A DNA stretch of 64,000 bases from Prevotella sp. HUN102 (GCF_000688375.1 NZ_JIAF01000004.1:62001-126000); one strand, 5' to 3'; numbered from the stretch's first letter, positions 16,822 to 26,476 are shown. Program-made: numbers and translations. The notes: generated from the sequence alone by a model not told the origin.

Positions 16822-16971
16822 TTATTTCTTTTTTGTTTCTTTATGAAGAATGTACAAGGCGCAGCTTAATAAAATCAAGGGCAGAATCCCTACCAGTTCA
16901 GGATGCTTGGCCGACATCATTGACACGATGCTGCCCATACTTCCCGCAATAAGAAGACTAACCTTTTGCAT
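16822..16971 (-). CDS. 49-aa membrane peptide between etfA and the acyl-CoA dehydrogenase
   Basis: This small gene reads MQKVSLLIAGSMGSIVSMMS, then AKHPELVGILPLILLSCALY, then ILHKETKKK and TAA. It contains one strong membrane segment (about residues 24-43, VGILPLILLSCALYIL) and a weaker hydrophobic N-terminus, ending in a Lys-rich tail. Its ATG follows the etfA stop after one base (TAA A ATG), and its stop lies 5 bases before the dehydrogenase ATG. Translation is therefore probably coupled. The tight fit inside the operon is the main evidence that it is real. No family is recognised; a membrane anchor or partner for the ETF/dehydrogenase complex is an inference. Confidence 0.6.
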   Translation of the reverse strand: MQKVSLLIAGSMGSIVSMMSAKHPELVGILPLILLSCALYILHKETKKK

Positions 16972-16972
16972 T

Positions 16973-17995
16973 TTACTTGCTGTTCTCCTTATAATATTTA
17001 ATTAACTTCGGCACAACTTCCTCAACAGTACCGTTGATTACGTAGTCTGCAATCTGATTGATAGGCGCATCAGGGTCGTTGTTGATGGAGATAATGATAC
17101 CTGCATCCTGCATTCCGGCGATATGCTGAATCTGTCCGGAAATGCCACAGGCGATATAAACCTTCGGATGAACGGTAACACCAGTCTGACCTACCTGACG
17201 GTCGTTGTCTACCCAACCTGCATCGACTGCCGCACGAGACGCACCCACCTCTCCGTGGAGCTCTTTTGCCAACTGGAACAGCAGATCGAAATTCTCCTTG
17301 GAACCGACACCATAGCCACCGGCTACGACGATAGGAGCACCCTTCAGGTTGTTCTGTGCCGGCTCAACGCGGCGTTCAATTACCTTTACGGCATAGGAAA
17401 GCTCGTCTACATACTTGCTTACTTCCGGATAAACCACTTCGTTCTTTGCCTTGCCGTCGTAGACAGCCTTCTGCATCACGCCCGAACGCACCGTAGCCAT
17501 CTGAGGACGGTTTTCGGGATTCACGATGGTAGCCACGATGTTGCCGCCGAATGCAGGGCGAATCTGGTAGAGCATATTCTCATAGTGCTTGCCAGCCTTC
17601 TTGTCATCGTAATCTCCGATTTCAAGTTGAGTACAGTCGGCGGTAAGCCCAGACGTCAATGAGGATGAAACACGAGGCCCGAGGTCGCGCCCAATAACAG
17701 TAGCACCCATCAAGGCAATCTGCGGTTTCTCTTCATTAAAGAGATTCACGAGAATGTCTGTGTGAGGGGCTGACGTGTAAGGGAAGAGCCCTTCGCCGTC
17801 GAACACAAATAATTTATCCACTCCATAAGGAAGAATCTGGTCTTCCACCTTGCCCTTGATGCCGCTTCCGGCAACGATTGCGTGGAGTTCTACGCCTAAT
17901 TCATTGGCGAGCTTACGGCCTTTCGTAAGCAATTCCTGCGAAACTTCCTGTACGGTTGTTTCTTCTATTTCGCAATATACAAATACGTTGTTCAT
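16973..17995 (-). CDS. etfA: Electron transfer flavoprotein subunit alpha
   Basis: EtfA carries the FAD of the ETF heterodimer that accepts electrons from acyl-CoA dehydrogenase. It is 340 aa. The C-terminal FAD domain is clear: GAPIVVAGGYGVGSKENF (about 220-237), GASRAAVDAGWVDNDRQVGQTG (about 250-270), VYIACGISGQIQHIAGM and INNDPDAPINQIADYVINGT. The N-terminal nucleotide-binding-like domain is complete. It lies 206 bases after etfB, an unusually long gap for this pair, in which I see no gene or clear hairpin. Confidence 0.95.
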   Translation of the reverse strand: MNNVFVYCEIEETTVQEVSQELLTKGRKLANELGVELHAIVAGSGIKGKVEDQILPYGVDKLFVFDGEGLFPYTSAPHTDILVNLFNEEKPQIALMGATVIGRDLGPRVSSSLTSGLTADCTQLEIGDYDDKKAGKHYENMLYQIRPAFGGNIVATIVNPENRPQMATVRSGVMQKAVYDGKAKNEVVYPEVSKYVDELSYAVKVIERRVEPAQNNLKGAPIVVAGGYGVGSKENFDLLFQLAKELHGEVGASRAAVDAGWVDNDRQVGQTGVTVHPKVYIACGISGQIQHIAGMQDAGIIISINNDPDAPINQIADYVINGTVEEVVPKLIKYYKENSK

Positions 17996-18201
17996 AAATA
18001 ATACTGTATCACATCATCGGTCTGCCGTTCTTTCTGCTTCTTTCTGAAAGCAATGCGGATGAAACAGCCTGCCGACCGTGGATGATTATATTTTCATTGG
18101 AATAATTTGAATTGATATGCTTGAACCTTTATCCTCTCCGTTGCTGAATGTTTCGGATTCCACAGCCTCCCTTTCAGAAGAAGAAGGAGAGAGATTTCCG
18201 G

Positions 18202-19071
18202 TTATCCAATTATCTTCTCGTCGAGAAGTTCCTTTACCAATCCTTCTATATCAGCATCCGAACCTGTGATAGTCTTGCTTTCCTTAGCTTGGAACACGAT
18301 GTTCTGAACGCTCTTCACCTTGGTTGGAGAGCCGGAAAGACCACACTGGGCTTCGTCACCATCAACATCAGCTACCGACCATTGGGTCAAAGTCAGGTAA
18401 GGACGCGTCTCGTAAAGCTCTGCCCACGGCTCGTCGCCCTTGCGCTCCATAGGACAGGTTGCGTACTTATATTTCATTACGAGCTTGGCATTGCAGGGAC
18501 GAGCCGGTGCAGCCGTGCCGTTTACCGTAATAACCACCGGAAGAGGGGCAACAACGGTTTCCACACCACCGTCGATATGGCGGCGGATGGTAGCCTTTCC
18601 GTCCTCCACCTTCAGGATTTCCTCTGCGTAAGTAACCTGATTCAGACCGAGCTTCTGTGCCACCTGCGGACCAACCTGTGCCGTATCGCCGTCGATAGCC
18701 TGACGGCCGCCGATAACAATATCCACATCGCCAATCTTCTTGATGGCAGTTGCCAGTGCATAAGACGTAGCCAACGTGTCGGCACCTGCAAACTTACGGT
18801 CGGTCAATAGCCAACCGGTGTCTGCTCCACGGAAAAGTCCCTGACGGATTATTTCGCCTGCACGGGGAGGTCCCATAGTGAGAATACCAACTGTTGAACC
18901 AGGGTTCTCGTCTTTCAGCCGAAGAGCCTGCTCCAAAGCATTCAAGTCTTCAGGGTTGAAGATAGCCGGCAGCGCGGCACGGTTCACAGTGCCTTCAGCT
19001 GTCATAGCATCCTTGCCCACATTTCTTGTGTCTGGTACCTGCTTGGCAAGTACAACGATTTTCAAACTCAT
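18202..19071 (-). CDS. etfB: Electron transfer flavoprotein subunit beta
   Basis: EtfB binds AMP or, in bifurcating types, a second FAD, and pairs with EtfA. It is 289 aa. Characteristic segments are VVLAKQVPDTRNVGKDAMTAEGTVNR at the N-terminus, FNPEDLNALEQALRLKD, GILTMGPPRAGEIIRQGLFRGAD, DIVIGGRQAIDGDTAQVGPQ (about 120-139) and LPVVITVNGTAAPARPCN. It is first in the cluster and has a consensus promoter at 19119-19150. Whether the complex is bifurcating cannot be decided from this reading. Confidence 0.95.
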   Translation of the reverse strand: MSLKIVVLAKQVPDTRNVGKDAMTAEGTVNRAALPAIFNPEDLNALEQALRLKDENPGSTVGILTMGPPRAGEIIRQGLFRGADTGWLLTDRKFAGADTLATSYALATAIKKIGDVDIVIGGRQAIDGDTAQVGPQVAQKLGLNQVTYAEEILKVEDGKATIRRHIDGGVETVVAPLPVVITVNGTAAPARPCNAKLVMKYKYATCPMERKGDEPWAELYETRPYLTLTQWSVADVDGDEAQCGLSGSPTKVKSVQNIVFQAKESKTITGSDADIEGLVKELLDEKIIG

Positions 19072-19118
19072 AGATATAATGTGTTGTTTAGAATATTTTG
19101 TTTAATAGAATCGGATAG

Positions 19119-19150
19119 CAAAAGTACATTTTTTTTATAACACCAACAAA
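19119..19150 (-). promoter_or_regulatory. Consensus promoter of the etf cluster
   Basis: On the minus strand TTTG (19147-19150), a 20-base spacer and TACTTTTG (19119-19126) match the consensus exactly. The transcript should start near 19112, giving a leader of about 40 bases to etfB. Confidence 0.75.
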
Positions 19151-19330
19151 TTAATTGCACAAAATAAGTACGTTCGTGCACAAATCTGTCAGATTGAGCA
19201 TTCTCTTTATCTCCCTTTTGTAATAATTACAGCTCTGAAGATAACAAAAAGTATTCTGAATTTCGGTGCTTGAAAGTGTGTAAAATACAAATTTAACAGA
19301 TATTCAGCCCTTTATCTCAATAAAAATATG

Positions 19331-19338
19331 TACCTTTG
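19331..19338 (+). promoter_or_regulatory. -7 promoter element of fabI
   Basis: TACCTTTG matches the -7 consensus and lies 23 bases before the fabI ATG, giving a short leader of about 17 bases. Confidence 0.6.
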
Positions 19339-19361
19339 ACAACTGTATTATAACGAAAAGT

Positions 19362-20219
19362 ATGAGTAACAACTTATTATCAGGAAAAAGAGGCATCATT
19401 TTCGGTGCATTGAACGAACAGTCAATTGCTTGGAAAGTAGCCGAGCGTGCCGTTGAAGAAGGCGCACAGATTACACTTTCAAATACTCCAATTGCGGTAA
19501 GAATGGGAACAGTCAATGCACTGTCCGAAAAACTCAATTGCGAGGTTATACCGGCTGATGCCACAAGTGTTGAAGACTTGGAAAACGTATTCAAGCGTTC
19601 TATGGAAGTCTTAGGTGGAAAGATTGATTTTGTACTGCATTCTATCGGTATGTCGCCGAACGTTCGCAAGCGTCGCACATACGATAATCTCGACTACAAG
19701 ATGCTCGACACGACACTCGACGTGTCTGCCGTTTCATTCCATAAGATGATTCAGAGTGCGAAGAAGCTCGATGCCATCAGCGAAGGAGGTTCAATCCTCG
19801 CCCTTACCTACGTGGCTGCACAGCGCACATTCTACGGCTACAACGATATGGCTGACGCAAAGGCACTCTTGGAAAGCATTGCGCGCAGCTTCGGCTACAT
19901 CTATGGACGCGAAAAGGGCGTGCGCATCAACACGATTTCACAGTCTCCTACAATGACTACTGCCGGACAGGGCGTGAAGGGTATGGACAAGCTCTACGAC
20001 TTTGCCGACCGTATGTCGCCACTCGGCAACGCCTCTGCTGCCGAATGCGCTGACTACTGTATCGTAATGTTCTCCGACCTTACCAAGAAAGTAACAATGC
20101 AGAATCTCTATCACGACGGTGGTTTCTCCAACGTGGGTATGAGTCTCCGTGCTATGGCTACTTACGAGAAGGGACTCGACGAGTACAAGGATGAAAACGG
20201 TAATATTATCTACGGATAA
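19362..20219 (+). CDS. fabI: Enoyl-[acyl-carrier-protein] reductase [NADH]
   Basis: FabI catalyses the last step of each fatty acid elongation cycle, reducing enoyl-ACP. It is a short-chain dehydrogenase of 285 aa, slightly longer than E. coli FabI (262). It has the FabI-type start GKRGIIFGALNEQSIAWKVAE, the variant glycine motif, the LHSIGMSP strand end (about 96) and the active-site region TYVAAQRTFYGYNDMADAKAL, with Tyr and Lys in the Y-x6-K arrangement. RINTISQSPTMTTAG is the substrate loop. It stands alone, with a good -7 element and a strong terminator. Confidence 0.95.
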   Translation: MSNNLLSGKRGIIFGALNEQSIAWKVAERAVEEGAQITLSNTPIAVRMGTVNALSEKLNCEVIPADATSVEDLENVFKRSMEVLGGKIDFVLHSIGMSPNVRKRRTYDNLDYKMLDTTLDVSAVSFHKMIQSAKKLDAISEGGSILALTYVAAQRTFYGYNDMADAKALLESIARSFGYIYGREKGVRINTISQSPTMTTAGQGVKGMDKLYDFADRMSPLGNASAAECADYCIVMFSDLTKKVTMQNLYHDGGFSNVGMSLRAMATYEKGLDEYKDENGNIIYG

Positions 20220-20245
20220 GCACCATTTTTCATACATTAATGAAT

Positions 20246-20281
20246 GGGGCGACACTCTCAAAGTGTCGCCCCGTTTGTTTT
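20246..20281 (+). terminator. fabI terminator
   Basis: An 11-bp GC-rich perfect stem GGGGCGACACT (20246-20256) pairs with AGTGTCGCCCC (20262-20272) around CTCAA, followed by GTTTGTTTT. Confidence 0.9.
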
Positions 20282-20388
20282 CGTTTGATTTGAAGAACAG
20301 AGATTCTTTTTCTTGTTCTGTCCTGCATTTTTTGCGATAATATTTCTTATTCTCGTCTATGATTTTCTACTGATTTGGGATGCGTCTG

Positions 20389-20509
20389 CAAACGTGCGAA
20401 GAATGCAAAACAATCTTCGCACGTTTGCAGCGCGTTTTTGCGAAGAATAGAATGCAATCTTCGCACGTTTGGAATGAGAGAGGACAAGTATTGATTATCA
20501 GACACTTAC
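20389..20509 (+). repeat. Dispersed palindromic repeat, copy C
   Basis: AAACGTGCGAAGAATGC / CAATCTTCGCACGTTTGC hairpins and a second GCGAAGAATAG/GCAATCTTCGCACGTTTGG block precede the tail TTGATTATCAGACACTTAC. It lies between fabI and dnaG. The rest of the 20282-20748 gap shows no gene. Confidence 0.8.
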
Positions 20510-20748
20510 ATACGATAAAACAATAACGGCATAGAAAGGAGATGGATTGCACTATGGAATAGAGCTGATGGGTGTGAAGACCAGAGAAGCAAAGTATAAC
20601 GGAGAACAAAAAGAAGGGAAGGAAAGATAGAGATGCTGGCAGAAGGAAGTGCAGACGTTTGGCGAATGATGTTCTCTTGCACCTTATTATATTTATTATA
20701 GATGGTAAGTTTTCTTGGCAAAGATAATATAATCAGCAGATATTTTGT

Positions 20749-20756
20749 TATCTTTG
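20749..20756 (+). promoter_or_regulatory. -7 promoter element of the dnaG operon
   Basis: TATCTTTG lies 48 bases before the dnaG ATG at 20804 and inside the longer open frame that begins at 20702. This argues for the shorter start. Confidence 0.6.
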
Positions 20757-20803
20757 CAAGTGGTTCCCTTCGGAATGCCATCCTCAAAATTCAGCGAAAA
20801 TAT

Positions 20804-22747
20804 ATGATTGACAACCCAACGGTACAAAGGATTCTTGATGCAGCGAATATTGTAGACGTAGTTTCGGAATTTGTTTCTTTGCGAAAGGCAGGAACAAGTT
20901 ACAAGGGATTGTGCCCGTTCCACGACGACCGAACGCCGTCGTTTTCCGTCAGTCCGGTAAAGGGAGTGTATAAATGTTTCTCGTGTGGCGAAGCCGGCAA
21001 CGTGGTAAACTTCATAATGAAGCACGAACAGGTTACGTATCCTGAAGCGTTGAAATGGATTGCAAGGAAATACAATATCGAAGTTCAGGAACGCGAGCTT
21101 ACTTCGGAGGAAAAGCGTCTGGAAAACGAGCGCGAGTCTATGTTTCTCGTGAATGAATGGGCATCGAAGTATTTCCAGAATATCCTGAAAAACAATGTAG
21201 ACGGACAGGCTATCGGTTTGCAGTATTTCCGCAGCCGTGGATTCCGGGACGACATTATTCAGAAATTCCAGTTGGGATATTGTCTGAACAACCGACAGGC
21301 TTTCTCCAATGCCGCCCTGCTGGCAGGCTACAAGAAAGAGTTTCTGATAAAGACAGGACTGTGTTTTGAACGCGAAAACGGCGAGCTCGTAGACCGTTTC
21401 AACGGCCGTGTCCTCTTTCCTTGGATAAGCGTGAGCGGCAAGGTTACTGCATTCGGAGGCCGTCTGCTCGACTCCCGCACAAAGGGCGTGAGTCAGAAAT
21501 ACGTCAATTCGCCCGACAGCGAAATCTATCACAAGGAAAGAGAACTTTACGGAATCTTTCAGGCGAAGAAAGCCATTGCGAAGTTCGACCTCGTATATAT
21601 GGTGGAAGGCTATACGGACGTGGTTTCGATGCACCAGTGCGGCATTGAGAACGTGGTGGCAAACAGCGGAACTGCGCTCTCAACCCATCAGATAAAGCTG
21701 CTCCGGAGATTCACGCCGAACATTGTTTTGCTCTACGACGGCGACGCAGCCGGGCAGCACGCAGCTCTCCGCGGTACGGATATGCTGCTCTCGGAAGGGA
21801 TGAACGTGAAGGTTTTGCTGATTCCCGACGGAAAGGATCCCGACGAACTGGCACGCAGCTATTCGGCTGAGGATTTCCGAAAATACATCGAGGAGAATCA
21901 GACCGACTTCATTGTCTTTAAGATAAACGTGCTCCTGAAGGGCGTGAGCGACCCCGTGAAGCGTTCGGAGGCCATCAATTCCATTGTTCAGAGCATTGCC
22001 GTGATCAAGGATCCCATTCTTCGCGACACCTATCTGCGCGAGTGCGCACACAGAACAGGCGTGAAGGAGGAGACGCTGATTGCACAGATGAACCGGTATA
22101 TACACAGCGACCGCGAGCAGCAGCGCAAGGAACAGGAGCGAAGGATGGATGCAACGCCGCTTTCCGAGTCTGTTCCGAGTCCTGTCCGACCTGCAACGCC
22201 TGTGCAGCAGGCATCCAAAGTTGAGACAATGCTCGTGCAGGCAATCGTGCGCGATGGCGAGAAAATCATCATCCGCGATGTTCCCAATGAGGAAACAGGC
22301 ACTACCGTAAATCTGAACGTGGCACAATACATTGCCTACGACCTCGGTCTGGACAACCTTTCCTTCTCCAATCCCGTCTCAATTCAGATTCTTCAAGAGG
22401 CAGTTGAGCACAGTTCGGACGAGGGATTCAAGGCAGAGGAATACTTCACTCATCATTCCGACATCAATCTTTCCACCCTTGCCGTGAAACTGAGTGTTGA
22501 TAGGTTCCAACTTTCAGAGAGTCTGCAGCTCAAGGAACGCGAGACCGACCTCCGGGACAGAATCATCCACCTGATACTCGACTTCAGGATGAACTACGTG
22601 GAGCAGCATCTGAAGGCATTGCAGGCGAGACTTTCGCAGGAACAGGACATCGACAAGATGATGGAGATAATGGCAGAACTGAAGAATATGCAGGAAATGC
22701 GCAACATTCTCGCCAAGAAACTGGGCACGGATATTGTAGTAAGGTAA
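20804..22747 (+). CDS. dnaG: DNA primase DnaG
   Basis: DnaG makes RNA primers for chromosome replication at the fork. It is 647 aa from the ATG at 20804 (MIDNPTVQRILDAANIVDVV); the frame extends to 20702 but a -7 promoter lies within that extension. The CHC2 zinc finger is intact (CPFHDDRTPSF ... YKCFSCGEAGNVVNF, about 38-68). The catalytic core and TOPRIM domain follow, with MVEGYTDVVSMHQ (about 268) and LLYDGDAAGQHAA (about 310), DGKDPDEL. A less conserved helicase-interaction C-terminus ends the protein. It heads a three-gene run with a TPR gene (2-base gap) and cardiolipin synthase. Confidence 0.96.
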   Translation: MIDNPTVQRILDAANIVDVVSEFVSLRKAGTSYKGLCPFHDDRTPSFSVSPVKGVYKCFSCGEAGNVVNFIMKHEQVTYPEALKWIARKYNIEVQERELTSEEKRLENERESMFLVNEWASKYFQNILKNNVDGQAIGLQYFRSRGFRDDIIQKFQLGYCLNNRQAFSNAALLAGYKKEFLIKTGLCFERENGELVDRFNGRVLFPWISVSGKVTAFGGRLLDSRTKGVSQKYVNSPDSEIYHKERELYGIFQAKKAIAKFDLVYMVEGYTDVVSMHQCGIENVVANSGTALSTHQIKLLRRFTPNIVLLYDGDAAGQHAALRGTDMLLSEGMNVKVLLIPDGKDPDELARSYSAEDFRKYIEENQTDFIVFKINVLLKGVSDPVKRSEAINSIVQSIAVIKDPILRDTYLRECAHRTGVKEETLIAQMNRYIHSDREQQRKEQERRMDATPLSESVPSPVRPATPVQQASKVETMLVQAIVRDGEKIIIRDVPNEETGTTVNLNVAQYIAYDLGLDNLSFSNPVSIQILQEAVEHSSDEGFKAEEYFTHHSDINLSTLAVKLSVDRFQLSESLQLKERETDLRDRIIHLILDFRMNYVEQHLKALQARLSQEQDIDKMMEIMAELKNMQEMRNILAKKLGTDIVVR

Positions 22748-22749
22748 GT

Positions 22750-24405
22750 ATGATAAACCATTTCAGGAATATATTCAGGCGCAAGATTCAGCTTTCGGAA
22801 CTTGCCCCATCGATCAACCGACGGTTGGTCAGCAAGGCTCTGTCGGCTCTCAACTGCCAATATCAATGGAAGAAAGACGGCGAAGACCAGACAGCTTTCT
22901 ATGATTTTCAGAGTGGGCACTTCGGAATCCGTGTTCAGCAGAATGCCCCGAATGTACTCTTGTCCTTCCCTTATATTGCAGAAGCACCAATGGAGCACGT
23001 GAACAATGTGCGGCAACTGTGCAATCAGTTCAATCTCAGCTCAGACGGACCACGCTTTACCTACGTTATTGATGAGGAAAAGAACGTCATAAATGTGCAT
23101 TTGCTTCACAGTCTTCTGCTCGATGAAGACCGTGCGCGCGACATTCTGTCGCGGACAATGACCGATTTGTTCGGCTGGCAGAATGTGTTTGTGCGCAAAT
23201 TGGGCGATTTGGTAGACATACAGAAGAATACAAAAAGCCCCGATGTGGAACTCACGTCAAAGCAACTGTCGCGCGAACTCTTTATGCTTCGCGAGCAGGA
23301 ACTGAACCATCAGGCCGCTGTACCACGATGGAGGGAAAACGAGGTGGAGAAAATTACGTTTTCCCAATGGATGAAAACCGTCTTCGGAATCGATGATTTC
23401 TTTCCATCGCAACTGATGATATGCAGCGATGAGCCGAAGACTGTTACCGAAAAAGAGGCTATCAACAACCTCTCGTTCGCTTCCCTGCTGATAGAAAATG
23501 GCAAGTTCGTCCGGAAAGAAGCAACGCTTTCATTAGTTTTCTTCCAGACTTCAGAACCCGACCGCCGCAGGTTTATGACGCTTTTTGTTCAGCAGGCAGA
23601 CGGTTCTGAGCAAGCATTATACTATCGGGTTACGGCTACGGTAATGCCGTTGCTGCCCAATGGAGACGCACCTTTAAGAACAAGGCAGTACCAACCTACG
23701 GTGCGCACCACTCTTTTAGCGTATGACCTCCGTACAGACAAGCAACTGCTGGACGAATTTAACTTTATGTGGGAAGACGCAAAAGACAAGATTGCCAAGG
23801 GAGAAACAGGCCAACTGACGGAGGAACAGCTTTTCATAGCAAAGATTTCGCTGCGCAATGTAGCGCATTTTATGTATCGCGGCAAGCAGCTTTACCTGTC
23901 AGGCCGTCATTATGAGGCTGCGCTGTGGCTCGAAAATGCGTTCCACATTCTCCACGACAGCTTCTCCGAGCTGAATACCACCGACCACGAGAACTTCTTT
24001 GAAATCTGTTATATGCTCGGTTTCTGCCATTCCAATATGCAGGATTACGAGCGTGCCTTCTATTATCTCACTTTCACGCTCGGCCTGAATCGCATCACTT
24101 ACACCGAGGAATACATCAACTGTCTGGTGAATATGAGCGATTTCCGTGCAATGGGCTATATAAACAGTATTATTGCCGATATAGAGAACATCTATAACAA
24201 CGGCGAAGAAGACGAAAATCCCGAACCTCATCTGCAATCCTTCCTTTCGTTCCTCTACCGGAGAAAGGCTTACGTGCTGATAGAAAAGAAGAATTACGAT
24301 GCCGCCGAAGCCCTTTTGAAGCATCTTCTCAATGATCCGAACAGCAGTGAATATGCTTTGAAAGAACTGGTGTACCTCCAAAAACTGCGCGAAAAGAAAG
24401 AATAG
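22750..24405 (+). CDS. Conserved Bacteroidales protein with C-terminal TPR-like repeats
   Basis: This 551-aa cytoplasmic protein is of unknown function. The N-terminal half (about 20-200) has alternating strands reminiscent of YbjN/sensory folds (YDFQSGHFGIRVQQNAPNVLLSFPYIAE). The C-terminal part (about 370-545) holds TPR-like helix pairs: KISLRNVAHFMYRGKQLYLS, HYEAALWLENAFHILH, FEICYMLGFCHSNMQDYERA, KAYVLIEKKNYDAAEALLKH. It starts two bases after the dnaG stop and ends four bases before the next ATG, so it is cotranscribed. The neighbourhood does not by itself reveal the role. Confidence 0.8.
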   Translation: MINHFRNIFRRKIQLSELAPSINRRLVSKALSALNCQYQWKKDGEDQTAFYDFQSGHFGIRVQQNAPNVLLSFPYIAEAPMEHVNNVRQLCNQFNLSSDGPRFTYVIDEEKNVINVHLLHSLLLDEDRARDILSRTMTDLFGWQNVFVRKLGDLVDIQKNTKSPDVELTSKQLSRELFMLREQELNHQAAVPRWRENEVEKITFSQWMKTVFGIDDFFPSQLMICSDEPKTVTEKEAINNLSFASLLIENGKFVRKEATLSLVFFQTSEPDRRRFMTLFVQQADGSEQALYYRVTATVMPLLPNGDAPLRTRQYQPTVRTTLLAYDLRTDKQLLDEFNFMWEDAKDKIAKGETGQLTEEQLFIAKISLRNVAHFMYRGKQLYLSGRHYEAALWLENAFHILHDSFSELNTTDHENFFEICYMLGFCHSNMQDYERAFYYLTFTLGLNRITYTEEYINCLVNMSDFRAMGYINSIIADIENIYNNGEEDENPEPHLQSFLSFLYRRKAYVLIEKKNYDAAEALLKHLLNDPNSSEYALKELVYLQKLREKKE

Positions 24406-24409
24406 TCTT

Positions 24410-25831
24410 ATGATTTACATTCACTGGATAGTCCTTGTCGCCTATACGCTCGTGGCAATTGCTGCGCTCATTAGGGTACTGATGGAAAACCGTCAGCCGG
24501 CAAAGACTATGGCGTGGGCTTTGATTCTCTTGTTTATGCCGTTGGTGGGCATTGTCCTGTATTTCTTTTTCGGACAACGGACGCGCAAGGACCGACAAAT
24601 ATGGCAAAACAGCCTCGATCAGATAACCAAACGTGCGATGCTTGAGTTCGTGGAGCAGCGCAATCTCAGCCTGCCCGACGAGCATAAGGAACTCATCAGC
24701 TTGTTTATGAATCAGAACTGGGCACTTCCTTTCAAGAACAACGAAATGGAAGTGTATCGGAATGGCTATGAGTTTTTCCCGGCTTTATTGGCTGAAATAA
24801 GCCAAGCCAGGCATCACATACATTTCATTTCCTATATCATCGACGACGACCCATTGGGCAATCTGCTTGCCGACGCACTCATTGCGAAGGCGAGAGAAGG
24901 CGTGGAAATACGCCTGATATACGATGACGTGGGGTCGTGGAAGACGAAAGAGAGATTCTTTGAGCGAATGCGCGAGGAAGGAATAGACATACATCCCTTT
25001 ATGCCTGTGCGTTTTCCGTTGTTCACAAGCAAGGTAAATTACAGGAACCACCGAAAACTTTGTGTCGTTGATGGTACGGTTGGTTTCATCGGTGGCATGA
25101 ACGTGGCATTGCGATACGTTAAAGGCAATGAGAAACAACCTTGGCGAGATACCCATATCAAGATTAAGGGATACGGAGTCTACGGTCTTCAGCGTGCGTT
25201 TCTGCTCGATTGGTTCTTCGTGGACCGGACGCTGATCAGCGACCGAAAGTATTATCCCACTATGAATGTGGGACAGAATGACGTTCTGGCACAGATTGTT
25301 ACGAGCAATCCAACCGGACAATGGCCCGAAATAGAGCAGGGATATATTAAGATTCTGCTGAGTGCGAAGAGATATGTATATATGGAAACACCGTATTTCC
25401 TGCCTACCGAGCCGATACTCTTCGCAATGCGCACGGCAGCCGTCTCAGGAGTGGACGTGCGTTTGCTGATACCTCTGCGCGCAGATTCAAAGATAGTGGA
25501 GTGGGCATCGCGTTCCTTCGTGCTCGAAGCTGCGCGGGCAGGTGTAAAGATAATGTTGTATAAACAAGGGTTTAACCATTCCAAGCTCCTTGTTTCCGAT
25601 GATACATTATGCACAATAGGTTCTACGAACGTGGATTTCCGTAGTTTTGAAAATGCCTTTGAAGCCAATGCGTTCTTCTATGACAAGACAATGGCACTGA
25701 AGGTAAAGGAGATTTATCTTGAGGATGAGGCTTACAGCGTGAGTCTCGAAAGCGTGAAGGACATTACACAGCGCACCTTCCTGCAGCGTTTGTGGGAGTC
25801 TGTCATCAGATTGCTGAGTCCGTTATTGTAA
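24410..25831 (+). CDS. cls: Cardiolipin synthase (phospholipase D family)
   Basis: This membrane enzyme condenses two phosphatidylglycerols to cardiolipin. It is 473 aa, normal for ClsA-type enzymes. Two N-terminal membrane helices (about 3-22 and 34-56, with MAWALILLFMPLVGIVLYFFF) are followed by two PLD domains. The HKD motifs are NHRKLCVVDGTVGFIGGMN (about 216) and NHSKLLVSDDTLCTIGSTN (about 389), each with His, Lys and Asp in place. It is the last gene of the dnaG run; its neighbour rsmD converges. Confidence 0.93.
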   Translation: MIYIHWIVLVAYTLVAIAALIRVLMENRQPAKTMAWALILLFMPLVGIVLYFFFGQRTRKDRQIWQNSLDQITKRAMLEFVEQRNLSLPDEHKELISLFMNQNWALPFKNNEMEVYRNGYEFFPALLAEISQARHHIHFISYIIDDDPLGNLLADALIAKAREGVEIRLIYDDVGSWKTKERFFERMREEGIDIHPFMPVRFPLFTSKVNYRNHRKLCVVDGTVGFIGGMNVALRYVKGNEKQPWRDTHIKIKGYGVYGLQRAFLLDWFFVDRTLISDRKYYPTMNVGQNDVLAQIVTSNPTGQWPEIEQGYIKILLSAKRYVYMETPYFLPTEPILFAMRTAAVSGVDVRLLIPLRADSKIVEWASRSFVLEAARAGVKIMLYKQGFNHSKLLVSDDTLCTIGSTNVDFRSFENAFEANAFFYDKTMALKVKEIYLEDEAYSVSLESVKDITQRTFLQRLWESVIRLLSPLL

Positions 25832-25877
25832 GAAAACGCCTCTTTCTCCTTCCTGTCATTCGGTAAATCCACACTGC

Positions 25878-26423
25878 CTAAGGCTTGACGGCAAGCCCGA
25901 ATATGCTGAAATTCACACTCCCATAGCTTCTGTGCTCCTTGAAATTAGGGTGTTCGGAAAAATCATTCTGCTTTCCATGCTCGAATACGAATATGCCGTC
26001 GTCGGCAAGCAGTCCGTTTTTCAGAACCAAATCGGGAATCGTTTCCAGTTCCGGGAGCGCATAAGGAGGGTCGGCAAAAATGAAATCGAACTTCTGATGA
26101 CACGTTTTCAGGAAACGGAACACATCGCCACGGATGAGAATATTGTTATCCACACCGAGTTTCTTCACACATTCGGCTATGAAACGCGAGTGGTCTCTGT
26201 CTTTCTCCACGCTGACAATCTCACGGCAGCCGCGTGAAATCAGTTCGAGCGTTATGCTTCCGGTACCTGCAAACAAGTCGAGTGCCGTAGTGTCGTCGAA
26301 ATCAATGTAGCCATTCAGCACGTTGAAAATATTCTCTTTAGCAAAGTCGGTCGTCGGCCGAGCCTTGAACGTGCGTGGAATATCGAAATGTCTTCCTTTA
26401 TATAGTCCTGTTATGATGCGCAT
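25878..26423 (-). CDS. rsmD: 16S rRNA (guanine(966)-N(2))-methyltransferase
   Basis: RsmD methylates G966 of 16S rRNA. It is 181 aa from the ATG at 26423 (MRIITGLYKGRHFDIP), the typical family start; the open frame continues upstream but runs into the DUF3822 gene. Visible motifs are RPTTDFAKENIFNVL, the SAM site ALDLFAGTGSITLELISRG (about 50) and the catalytic DPPYALPE (about 122, NPPY-type). It lies 53 bases downstream of DUF3822, a pairing common in Bacteroidetes. Confidence 0.93.
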   Translation of the reverse strand: MRIITGLYKGRHFDIPRTFKARPTTDFAKENIFNVLNGYIDFDDTTALDLFAGTGSITLELISRGCREIVSVEKDRDHSRFIAECVKKLGVDNNILIRGDVFRFLKTCHQKFDFIFADPPYALPELETIPDLVLKNGLLADDGIFVFEHGKQNDFSEHPNFKEHRSYGSVNFSIFGLAVKP

Positions 26424-26476
26424 AATTCTTTGTTTTTGAAGATAAGCAGAACATTTCTGCCAGCTTCCGAGTGAAT

